DNA of 6,911 nt from NCBI GenBank assembly GCA_031273645.1, contig JAISRM010000196.1:1-6911 (forward strand), given 5' to 3'. The DNA comes from Endomicrobium sp. Lineage in GTDB: Bacteria; Elusimicrobiota; Endomicrobiia; Endomicrobiales; Endomicrobiaceae. Shown in pieces: positions 1 to 4,804 of the stretch. The notes under the pieces were generated by a model. That model did no database searches. It had not been told where the DNA came from and saw nothing but the letters and a program-made list of their open reading frames with translations. Position 1 is the stretch's first letter. The number at the start of each line of letters is the position of its first letter. The translations under genes were made by a program, and so were the position numbers.

Positions 1-203
1 AACAATTTTGTTTCTTCATTCATTTCTGACTGCGGTTTGTTTTTTATGCTTTCAACTAATATTTTCATCATCGCTTTTAATATCGCTTTACTGCCGACTG
101 CTGCTCCGCCGGCATTATCCGCTTGCAAACTCCGGCTATCAACTGCTTGGTCAATAATTTTTTCGGCTTTTTTCCCTAAACCGCAAATGCGTTCTATTAA
201 TTT
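1..203 (-). pseudogene. Shifted-frame continuation of the left-edge gene (runs off the window)
   Basis: From about 227 down to 1 the minus strand has an unbroken frame of about 75 codons. It reads LIERICGLGKKAEKIIDQ and continues with an Ala/Gly-rich patch and a Lys/Glu-rich helix-like end. It overlaps the tail of the 151-399 gene, shifted by one base, and has no ATG, GTG or TTG for its first 33 codons (first TTG at 128). It is therefore unlikely to be an independent gene. Removing one A from the A4 run (plus-strand T at 201-204) fuses both frames as …HITFNK-LIERICGLGKK…. This would be a frameshift mutation, a sequencing slip or, less likely, recoding. I do not recognise the domain. Confidence 0.45.
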
Positions 204-399
204 TATTGAATGTAATATGTTTTTCTTTCATGGATATTTTACCGACGTTATACCCAAACTGAATGGCTTCTTTTTTATAAGTTAAAAAAGAATGGTCTAT
301 ACCAAATCCAACAATATTTTTTATTTCTTCAAATGAAAGTTTTATTGTAAAACTCCCATTGGTTTGAAGATGTTTCCATAATTGTTCATATTTGCTCAC
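151..399 (-). CDS. Small DUF7662-like protein, probably frameshifted at its 3' end
   Basis: The product of 82 residues begins SKYEQLWKHL, has SFEEIKNIVGF (22-32), and ends its conserved part with IDHSFLTYKKEAIQFGYNVGKISMKEKHITFNK (34-66). This recalls short proteins I associate with DUF7662: KYxxLWxxL, an LTFxEIxxILG segment, then a basic and aromatic half. Their function is unknown and nucleic-acid binding is only a guess. I choose the GTG at 399 because GGGAG (406-410) lies 6 nt before it, whereas an in-frame ATG two codons earlier (405) touches the Shine-Dalgarno. After residue 66 the sequence (INRTHLRFREKSRKNY) looks out of character, while the next frame continues as plausible protein to the window edge. 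The intact gene is therefore probably longer. Confidence 0.65.
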   Translation of the reverse strand: MSKYEQLWKHLQTNGSFTIKLSFEEIKNIVGFGIDHSFLTYKKEAIQFGYNVGKISMKEKHITFNKINRTHLRFREKSRKNY

Positions 400-455
400 A
401 ATCATCTCCCATGATTTTTATAGATACCCGTAATTTATTCTGAAAATTTTATCAA

Positions 456-477
456 TAGTTCTTTACTAGTTCTTTAC
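456..477. repeat. Perfect tandem 11-bp direct repeat upstream of the left-edge gene
   Basis: TAGTTCTTTAC occurs twice in a row (456-466 and 467-477), followed by the first bases of a third unit. The copies lie one helical turn apart, about 57 bp upstream of the GTG start at 399. This placement would suit an operator bound by a protein on one DNA face, but chance in AT-rich DNA cannot be excluded. Confidence 0.4.
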
Positions 478-501
478 TATTCAAAAAATTTTAGCCCAAA
501 C

Positions 502-541
502 TGCGCATGACGTTGCGGCTGTTTACGCTGCATGCGCAACG
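502..541. repeat. GC-rich block with two competing stem-loops
   Basis: In otherwise AT-rich DNA, TGCGCATG (502-509) can pair with CATGCGCA (531-538), an 8-bp stem. CGTTGCG (511-517) can pair with CGCAACG (535-541), a 7-bp stem. The two share 535-538 and so exclude one another. A 10-bp segment, CTGTTTACGC (519-528), recurs inverted as GCGTAAACAG at 606-615. No gene is visible here, and the block looks like a mobile-repeat remnant. The T-run on the minus strand comes too late for a standard terminator. Confidence 0.4.
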
Positions 542-649
542 GCGTTTTCCGTCTTCATTGTTTTTTATTTTTCAATTATTAGAGGGAAGTTTTTTACTGT
601 CCGGCGCGTAAACAGACATGTCAGACAAAGCAGCCTTGTTGCAATATTT

Positions 650-860
650 TTATAACAGTTTAAATCCCCATTTAACGCCGCCGTCTTCTAATATTTGATT
701 TACTTCACGGTCGATATAGTGTTGAATAAATATTTGAAGAAAAATATTTTAATTTGTTCATCGCGTATGTTTCAACAGGTTTGCGTTTGCAATTGCGCAC
801 AGGACGTCTTAAACTAATAGCATTTTCCCAAAATTTTCTATCTTCAATTAGTTTATTCAT
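650..860 (-). pseudogene. Frameshifted remnant of a small unrecognised gene
   Basis: An ATG at 860 opens a 51-codon frame ending in TGA at 705-707. Near its end the sense moves to the neighbouring frame, which carries on (…IFIQHYIDREVNQILEDGG…) to TAA at 650-652. The whole stretch is 211 nt, one more than a multiple of three. Dropping one base from the A5 run (plus strand 740-744) joins both parts into a smooth 69-residue protein rich in charged residues. I do not recognise a family. No Shine-Dalgarno is visible before the ATG. The simplest reading is a small gene inactivated by a one-base insertion; a sequencing error in the homopolymer is the alternative. Confidence 0.4.
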
Positions 861-988
861 AATATTGCTACATTTTTTATTTTACGCATTTTTATATATT
901 TGCAGCTATTGGATAGTTTTTTGTTGATGTTGGTTATGCAGATACGGAAAATCCTGACAAGATATACAACTTTGGTTTTATGATTTTA

Positions 989-1345
989 TTATTTCTTTTT
1001 CTTTTCTTTATATTCCAAAACGCCTTCCATAATCACGTCTAATAAAGCGTACGCCCATATAAGCGCAAGAGGAACGTCAAGCATAAGCATTTTGCCGGAA
1101 TTATCGGATATAAGTTTTTTCGTATAATCAAGCATAAGATTATAATCTCTTGGAACAGAATTTAAATCTATGCCCGATATCAAAACAAAAGCTGTGGCAG
1201 CCACAAAAAATACGGAAAGGCCTATCAAAACCGCGCTTCTTTTATATTTTCCCAAAAACAAATGTCCTACGCCCGGACCTAAAAATAAAGTTATAAACAA
1301 AGCAAAAAAATATTTTAAAAACACGACGGCATCCTTTTTAAACAA
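989..1345 (-). CDS. Small membrane protein, TM2-like
   Basis: This is a 118-residue protein with three likely membrane helices, at about 7-26, 36-58 and 91-109, separated by a polar stretch (59-88), with a Lys-rich tail (EYKEKKKK). The first turn, FLGPGVGHLFLGKYKRSAVLIG (21-42), resembles the GxGHFYLGxxKRG motif of TM2-domain and related small membrane proteins. The function is unknown. Two starts are possible: TTG at 1345 with AAGGAT 12 nt upstream, or GTG at 1324 with AAAAAGGA 7 nt upstream, which has better spacing and would give 111 residues. I keep the longer form without strong preference. It begins 28 nt after the Memo stop on the same strand and is probably the last gene of that operon. 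No convincing terminator follows its TAA. Confidence 0.75.
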   Translation of the reverse strand: MFKKDAVVFLKYFFALFITLFLGPGVGHLFLGKYKRSAVLIGLSVFFVAATAFVLISGIDLNSVPRDYNLMLDYTKKLISDNSGKMLMLDVPLALIWAYALLDVIMEGVLEYKEKKKK

Positions 1346-1373
1346 AATAACGTATAAATCCTTATTGCGCCCG

Positions 1374-2162
1374 TCAGTAAACTATCATGCCAGCATAGCC
1401 GACGACTTCGCTGAAATCTCCGCTTATCTCGCCGGAATTTGAATATCTTAACAATTCCGCGCGCCTTGCTCCTTTAAGTTTTGAATATTCAAGCATAACC
1501 GCGCAGGCAGCCGCTCCGCACATGCTTATATTTCTTTCCTCAACGGCTTCAAGAAGCCCTTTAGCGTCCAGAGACAAAATATGATAAATTGCGATATCGT
1601 CGCATATTTTTGCTATGGTGGCGTCGGCATAATGGCTCATATCGCTTGAGGCTACGGCGATAACTTTTTTACCGCAAGCCTGCGCAGATTTATAAATCGC
1701 TTTTGCAAGATCAAGACATTTGCCGTATTCCTGCGTCATTACGCTTATGGGAACTATTTTAGCCGACGGCATAAGAACTTTGATAAAAGGAAGTTCTACC
1801 TCGACGGAATGTTCCATAATGTGCGCCGTAAAATCCGCTTCGGCGTATTTTGAACCGTTTACTACCGCCTTTGAAATTTCTTCGTCAACGCAAACGCCGC
1901 CAAAAGGCGTATCCCATACGCCGCAGGGGTAAACCGAAATTTCCGGACCTATGCCCGTGTGGCTGGGGCACAAAATAACGCACGTGTCGCACATTTGCGC
2001 CGACGCATAAGCCGCAGCGGCAGTTTTTCCCGAATACGTCCATCCTGCGTGGGGAACAATTAATCCCGCCGCGTCTTTTTTTATCTTCGTTTGCGGAATA
2101 TAAGCGGCGACTTCTTTTAAACTGCCGGGATACCAGTTCTTAAAACGCATTTCTCTGTTCAT
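1374..2162 (-). CDS. Memo-family protein (AmmeMemoRadiSam system protein B-like)
   Basis: The 262-residue protein belongs to the MEMO1/YjjW-neighbour family found in bacteria, archaea and eukaryotes, whose biochemical role in bacteria is unknown. Conserved blocks are LIVPHAGWTYSG (34-45), LCPSHTG (64-70), EHSVEVELPF (117-126), SSDMSHY (172-178), MCGAAAC (214-220) and the terminal GYAGMIVY. His38, His68 and Cys215 correspond to the three metal-binding residues I recall from human MEMO1, so metal binding is likely. It lacks signal peptide and membrane segments and is presumably cytoplasmic. The ATG at 2162 has AGGAG (2171-2175) 8 nt upstream, inside the preceding gene, and overlaps that gene's TGA. 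The tight coupling to a radical SAM gene matches the AmmeMemoRadiSam association, but no AMMECR1 domain is fused here or found nearby. Confidence 0.92.
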   Translation of the reverse strand: MNREMRFKNWYPGSLKEVAAYIPQTKIKKDAAGLIVPHAGWTYSGKTAAAAYASAQMCDTCVILCPSHTGIGPEISVYPCGVWDTPFGGVCVDEEISKAVVNGSKYAEADFTAHIMEHSVEVELPFIKVLMPSAKIVPISVMTQEYGKCLDLAKAIYKSAQACGKKVIAVASSDMSHYADATIAKICDDIAIYHILSLDAKGLLEAVEERNISMCGAAACAVMLEYSKLKGARRAELLRYSNSGEISGDFSEVVGYAGMIVY

Positions 2163-3043
2163 AGTTCAAGCTCCTGTATCCAACCGTTTGTAAACCCCAG
2201 AGATTCAAGATAACTTACTGCTTCGTCATATTCTTCATAAGATAAGCCTTTAGACAATTCGGCAAAAGTTTCCGACTTATACGCTTTATGATATTGCGAC
2301 ATAAGGCTTACGCGGGTTTGCGCAGAAAGAGAACCTGCTATAAAATCAAGACACTGTTTTGTATTCTCAGCGTTTCCGGGCAAAACCATATGCCTTATTA
2401 TAATTCCTTTCCGGGCTATCCCCTGCGCGTCTGTCTGCAAATCTCCGACCTGCCTCTTCATTTCAATCAAAGCGCGTCGGTTAGTTTCAACGTAATTTTT
2501 AACTCCGGAATACTTAAAAGAAAGAACGTCGTCGGCGTATTTAATGTCGGGCAGATAAATGTCAACAGTTCCCTCAAGAAGCCGCAAAGTTTCATAATTT
2601 TCATAGCCGCTCGTATTCCATAAAACAGGAATTTCAAGCCCTTTGCTTTTAGCTTTAAAAACCGCCTCGGCCGCGTGGGCGCTGTAATGCGTAGGCGTTA
2701 CAAAATTTATATTGTGAACCCCTCTGTCCTGAAGTTTAAGAATAGAAGCGACAAGATCGTCGAGCGAAATTTCTCTGCCGTTGCCGTACTGGCTTATCGG
2801 ATAATTCTGGCAGAAAACGCAGTTCATCGCGCAGTTTGAAAAAAATATCGTTCCCGAACCGCGCGTTCCGCTTATCGGAGGCTCTTCGCCCATATGAACG
2901 CCGCTGCTTGCGACAAATATTTTATCGGCCGTTTTGCAAAGACCTTTTTGCCCTTCATTTCTTAATGCGCCGCATTGTCTTGGACAAAGACTGCACGGCT
3001 GCATCATAGAATAGAGTTTTTCAATTTTCCGGCCTATATTCAT
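2159..3043 (-). CDS. Radical SAM protein, PflX type (pyruvate-formate-lyase-activase-like)
   Basis: This 294-residue protein carries the radical SAM signature CAMNCVFC (Cys71, Cys75, Cys78), which binds a 4Fe-4S cluster and S-adenosylmethionine. The motif is preceded by GEEPPISGTRGSGTIFFSN (52-70), typical of the PflX group (COG1313). The N-terminus has four more cysteines, CSLCPRQC (17-24) and Cys36, which could hold a second metal site. Further family-like stretches are NFVTPTHYSAH (113-123) and VLWNTSGYE (139-147). Substrate and product are unknown for this group; calling it an activase would go beyond the evidence. Its start overlaps dtd and its TGA overlaps the Memo gene, both as ATGA. 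Only a weak GGA-type ribosome site precedes it. AmmeMemoRadiSam-type radical SAM enzymes are relatives, but the GEEPPISGTRG stretch favours PflX. Confidence 0.88.
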   Translation of the reverse strand: MNIGRKIEKLYSMMQPCSLCPRQCGALRNEGQKGLCKTADKIFVASSGVHMGEEPPISGTRGSGTIFFSNCAMNCVFCQNYPISQYGNGREISLDDLVASILKLQDRGVHNINFVTPTHYSAHAAEAVFKAKSKGLEIPVLWNTSGYENYETLRLLEGTVDIYLPDIKYADDVLSFKYSGVKNYVETNRRALIEMKRQVGDLQTDAQGIARKGIIIRHMVLPGNAENTKQCLDFIAGSLSAQTRVSLMSQYHKAYKSETFAELSKGLSYEEYDEAVSYLESLGFTNGWIQELEL

Positions 3044-3486
3044 ATCAAATCCGAATCAAGAATAATCGTAACAGGTCCGTCGTTTTGCAGTTCGACAAGC
3101 ATATCTGCGCCGAATTTTCCCGTTACGACGTTTAAAGAAGATGCGCGGGCGGCGTTTAAAAATTCTTCATAAAGTATTTTGCCGTCTTTGTAAAGAGCCG
3201 CGCCCGTAAAATCGGGACGCTTGCCTCTTTTGCAGTCCGCATATAAAGTAAACTGCGAAACAATCAAAAGCGAACCTTTAATATCTTCTAAGGATTTGTC
3301 AAATTTTCCGTCTTCATTTGAAAAAATGCGAAGCGATTTTATTTTTTCAAACATCTTAACGCATTTAAAAGGCGTATCGTTTTTACCAAAAGCCGCCAAT
3401 ACCGCAAGGCCTTCCCCAATCTCTCTTTTTTCGCCCGAATTTATAATTACGGCCGCTTTTTTTACTCTCTGTAATACAACTCTCAA
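3040..3486 (-). CDS. dtd: D-aminoacyl-tRNA deacylase
   Basis: Dtd hydrolyses D-aminoacyl-tRNAs, and also Gly-tRNA(Ala), so that D-amino acids and mischarged glycine do not enter protein; it acts in the cytoplasm as a homodimer. The 148-residue protein matches the family length and sequence throughout: the MRVVLQRV start, EIGEGLAVL (22-30), the active-site SQFTLYAD (77-84), and the C-terminal NDGPVT (135-140) with the chirality-proofreading Gly-cisPro pair Gly137-Pro138. The start is TTG at 3484-3486, fixed by the conserved first residues and by GGAG 8 nt upstream. Its TGA overlaps the ATG of the radical SAM gene (ATGA), so the two are translationally coupled. Its upstream side is filled by the repeat array, which ends 2 nt before the Shine-Dalgarno. 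Its promoter is therefore either inside the repeats or that of the alaS cluster by read-through. Confidence 0.95.
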   Translation of the reverse strand: MRVVLQRVKKAAVIINSGEKREIGEGLAVLAAFGKNDTPFKCVKMFEKIKSLRIFSNEDGKFDKSLEDIKGSLLIVSQFTLYADCKRGKRPDFTGAALYKDGKILYEEFLNAARASSLNVVTGKFGADMLVELQNDGPVTIILDSDLI

Positions 3487-3500
3487 TTTATAAACTCCAG

Positions 3501-3515
3501 ACAGGCTTCGCCTGT
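3501..3515 (-). promoter_or_regulatory. Stem-loop abutting the dtd ribosome binding site
   Basis: On the minus strand ACAGGC-GAA-GCCTGT gives a perfect 6-bp stem. It is followed by CT, then GGAG (3495-3498) and, 8 nt later, the TTG start of dtd. The hairpin is the end of the 86-bp repeat unit. On the plus strand it is followed by TTTTAT, but there is no plus-strand gene for it to terminate. It may influence dtd translation or mRNA processing; this is inference. Confidence 0.45.
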
Positions 3516-3672
3516 TTTATGGAACATGGACAGCGTCTATTGTGTCAATCGTTTTTTTCAATGTCTGTCATTCCCATGAAAATGGGACAGGCTTCGTCTG
3601 TTTTATGGAACATGGACAGTGTCTATTGTGTCAATCGTTTTTTTCAATGTCTGTCATTCCCATGAAAATGGG
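3501..3672. repeat. Two head-to-tail copies of an 86-bp unit
   Basis: Units 3501-3586 and 3587-3672 are nearly identical; the differences I see are GCC/GTC near 3510/3596 and GCG/GTG near 3533/3619. The first copy stops after the GGG of an ATTCCC-N8-GGGAAT palindrome (3570-3586) and the second begins at once with ACAGGC, so the junction falls inside the palindrome. The second copy runs on into element A. Each unit carries TGTCAA (TTGACA on the minus strand) at 3543-3548 and 3629-3634, but I see no -10 hexamer at a good distance. Confidence 0.8.
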
Positions 3673-3802
3673 AATCCATGTTTAATATTAATATTGTTTC
3701 TAACATTATTTCTTTTCAGACTGCGTTTGTTTTTATAAAATAGCCGAAATCTGTAAGAAGAATTTTTTAGTAAACGTGGATTCCCGCTTTCGCGGGAATG
3801 AC
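3653..3802. repeat. Palindrome-ended repeat element, copy A (150 bp)
   Basis: It has the same organisation as copy B, with 31-nt inverted arms at 3653-3683 and 3772-3802. Their hairpins lie at 3656-3675 (ATTCCCAT-GAAA-ATGGGAAT) and 3780-3799 (ATTCCCGC-TTTC-GCGGGAAT). It is 24 bp longer than copy B because of an extra segment around 3718-3741. The two hairpins of one element differ by AT-to-GC changes on both sides of the stem, so pairing is preserved. No gene is seen inside. Confidence 0.75.
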
Positions 3803-3820
3803 AAAACACAGACAGCGCCT

Positions 3821-3907
3821 GCAGACTTCGTTTGTTTTATGGAACACGGACAGTGTCTGTTGTGTCAATCGTTTTTTTTCAATATCTGTCATTCCCATGA
3901 AAATGGG
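3821..3907. repeat. 86-bp head unit, third copy (87 bp, diverged)
   Basis: This copy carries the same order as the two at 3501-3672: GACTTCGTTTGTTTTATGGAAC, a TGTCAATC segment, a T-run and CTGTCATTCCCATG. It has several substitutions and one extra T in the T-run. It leads straight into element copy B, just as the second unit leads into copy A, so head plus element repeats with a 234-bp period. Confidence 0.75.
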
Positions 3908-4013
3908 AATCCATGTTTAATATTAATATTGTTTCTAACATTATTTCTTTTAAAAACGAGATGTAAAAAGAACTTTTTTAGCAAACTTGGATTCCCGCTT
4001 TCGCGGGAATGAC
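3888..4013. repeat. Palindrome-ended repeat element, copy B (126 bp)
   Basis: The element is bounded by inverted 31-nt arms (3888-3918 and 3983-4013; 26 of 31 positions match when one is reverse-complemented). Each arm contains an ATTCCC-N8-GGGAAT hairpin, at 3891-3910 (loop GAAA) and 3991-4010 (loop TTTC). The interior is AT-rich and its first 45 or so bases (3908-3952) are identical to copy A. There is no protein-coding capacity; translations such as SFPRKRES or DSRFRGND are the usual products of such repeats. The pattern equals the Neisseria dRS3 consensus, but relatedness is not shown. The size and inverted ends resemble a miniature non-autonomous element. Confidence 0.75.
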
Positions 4014-4033
4014 AAAAAACAGACGAAGTCTGT
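4014..4033 (-). terminator. Candidate intrinsic terminator after the alaS-ACT-def-tRNA cluster
   Basis: Reading the minus strand, ACAGAC-TTC-GTCTGT makes a perfect 6-bp stem (4033 to 4019) followed at once by a T-run (4018-4014), with a matching A-rich stretch in front. This is the geometry of a Rho-independent terminator, although the stem is short and only half G+C. It forms the outer edge of the second repeat element, so it could have arrived with the repeat. On the plus strand it is followed by CTTTTC and might work weakly both ways. Confidence 0.45.
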
Positions 4034-4105
4034 CTTTTCAAAAAGTATTAATATTTTTTTATTCCTAAGCAGCTTGCGCCCGAGTGTTTTTATCGGGTGT
4101 TGTGT

Positions 4106-4121
4106 CCGCAGCTTGCTGCGG
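4106..4121. repeat. Short GC-rich palindrome (CCGCAG-CTTG-CTGCGG)
   Basis: A perfect 6-bp GC-rich stem with a 4-nt loop lies in the spacer between tRNA-Arg and the repeat array. A second weak stem, CCCGA (4079-4083) with TCGGG (4093-4097), lies next to it. Neither is followed by a T-run on the minus strand, so a terminator role is unlikely. Together they look like a dispersed palindromic repeat rather than part of a gene. Confidence 0.45.
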
Positions 4122-4223
4122 GGTATCACTGTCATGATTTGATGCCGGATAAAACGCCGTAAACCCGTTTGCGCCTTGCGTAAAATTTTTACAAAAAATA
4201 TATCACAGCAAAACTTTAACCTG

Positions 4224-4296
4224 CGCGCCTATTCGGACTTGAACCGAAACTTCCAGCTCCGGAGGCTGACGCTCTATCCAATTGAGCTATAGGCGC
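4224..4296 (-). tRNA. tRNA-Arg (anticodon CCG)
   Basis: A complete 73-nt cloverleaf can be folded by eye. The acceptor stem is GCGCCTA/TAGGCGC (5' end at 4296, 3' strand ending at 4225). The D stem is GCTC/GAGC. The anticodon stem TCAGC/GCTGG encloses the 7-nt loop CTCCGGA, giving anticodon CCG at 4260-4262 (reads CGG, Arg). The variable loop is four nucleotides and the T arm is TTCGG-TTCAAGT-CCGAA. The discriminator is G and the next bases are CAG, so the 3' CCA is not encoded and must be added by a nucleotidyltransferase. It starts 4 nt after the def stop codon, so it is very probably cut out of the operon transcript. Confidence 0.96.
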
Positions 4297-4300
4297 AAAA

Positions 4301-4804
4301 TTATACGCTTTCCTGCCTTCTAAAAACGTCAGTTTTGAGCGAAGTTACTCTGTCTAAAAACACTATGCCGTCAAGATGATCTATTTCATGCTGAATGCAT
4401 ACGGCCTCAAAGCCTTCGGTTTTTAAAGATCTTTTTTGCCCGTCTATATCGGTATATCCGACTTCTATTTTTTTCTTTCTCGTAACGCTGCCGATAAAAT
4501 CGGGAACGCTTAAACATCCTTCTCTTGAACTTGTTTTGCCGGAGGAATGCGTTATAACAGGATTGATCATAGTAAGAACTCCGGAACTTCTGTGCGGATT
4601 TGCGCTTAAACTTACGTCAACAATTATAAGCCTTGCCAAAACCCCGACCTGAACGGCGGCAAGCCCGACGCAGCCTTTATGGGAAAGCATAGTTTCGCGC
4701 ATATCGCAGGCAAGGCGGCGCGTTTGGTCGCCGACGTTTTTTAACTCCGGCGACGCTTGTTTAAGCAAAGGATCGGGAATTGCGATAACTTTTAAAATAG
4801 CCAC
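4301..4804 (-). CDS. def: Peptide deformylase
   Basis: Peptide deformylase removes the N-formyl group from the initiator methionine of nascent proteins using a metal ion, at the ribosome exit. The 167-residue protein has all three family motifs: GCVGLAAVQ (44-52), EGCLS (95-99, metal ligand Cys97) and QHEIDH (138-143, ligands His139 and His143, catalytic Glu140). The length is usual for type 1 bacterial enzymes. The start is GTG (4802-4804), placed by the conserved ILKVIAIPDPLLKQ beginning. It lies immediately after the TAA of the ACT gene with no gap and only a weak GGA-type Shine-Dalgarno about 9 nt upstream, so translation probably depends on coupling. Downstream, tRNA-Arg begins 4 nt after the TAA, which implies a shared transcript. 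No fmt gene, the frequent def partner, is in the window. Confidence 0.96.
   Translation of the reverse strand: MAILKVIAIPDPLLKQASPELKNVGDQTRRLACDMRETMLSHKGCVGLAAVQVGVLARLIIVDVSLSANPHRSSGVLTMINPVITHSSGKTSSREGCLSVPDFIGSVTRKKKIEVGYTDIDGQKRSLKTEGFEAVCIQHEIDHLDGIVFLDRVTSLKTDVFRRQESV

Larger units (their letters stand above)
406..988. other. Intergenic stretch with decayed sequence, no intact gene
   Basis: About 580 bp separate the TM2-like gene from the left-edge gene. They contain the frameshifted 650-860 remnant, the GC-rich inverted-repeat block (502-541, with an arm at 606-615) and the 11-bp tandem repeat (456-477). Otherwise I see no RNA gene, no convincing promoter and no open frame with a ribosome site. 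Base composition is more AT-rich than the operon genes. Confidence 0.6.

Noticed and set aside
37..285. Plus-strand open frame of 82 codons at the left edge
   Set aside because: It lies antisense to the minus-strand frames, which have family resemblance and a ribosome site; its hydrophobic look is a mirror of the opposite strand.
403..405. ATG start for the left-edge small gene
   Set aside because: The GGGAG Shine-Dalgarno directly touches this ATG; GTG at 397-399 has proper 6-nt spacing and gives the family-like SKYEQLW beginning.
400..460. Promoter with -10 TATAAA at 417-422 and -35 TTTTCA at 441-446
   Set aside because: The predicted transcription start would fall within the Shine-Dalgarno, leaving almost no leader; both hexamers are weak in AT-rich DNA.
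923..988. Plus-strand fragment reading VDVGYADTENPDKIYNFGF
   Set aside because: It looks protein-like but has no start or ribosome site, a stop lies just upstream and no family is recognised; too short to support.
3776..4012. Plus-strand open frame of 78 codons across the repeats
   Set aside because: Its translation (DSRFRGND, CHSHENGNP) is the typical product of ATTCCC-N8-GGGAAT repeats, with no ribosome site and no family.
3501..4013. CRISPR array
   Set aside because: Units are 86 bp and abut directly or have a 234-bp period, there are no regular unique spacers, and no cas genes are present.
3950..4135. Minus-strand open frame of 61 codons with SFPRKRES
   Set aside because: The second half is repeat translation and the first half crosses GC-rich palindromes; it has no ribosome site and no recognisable domain.
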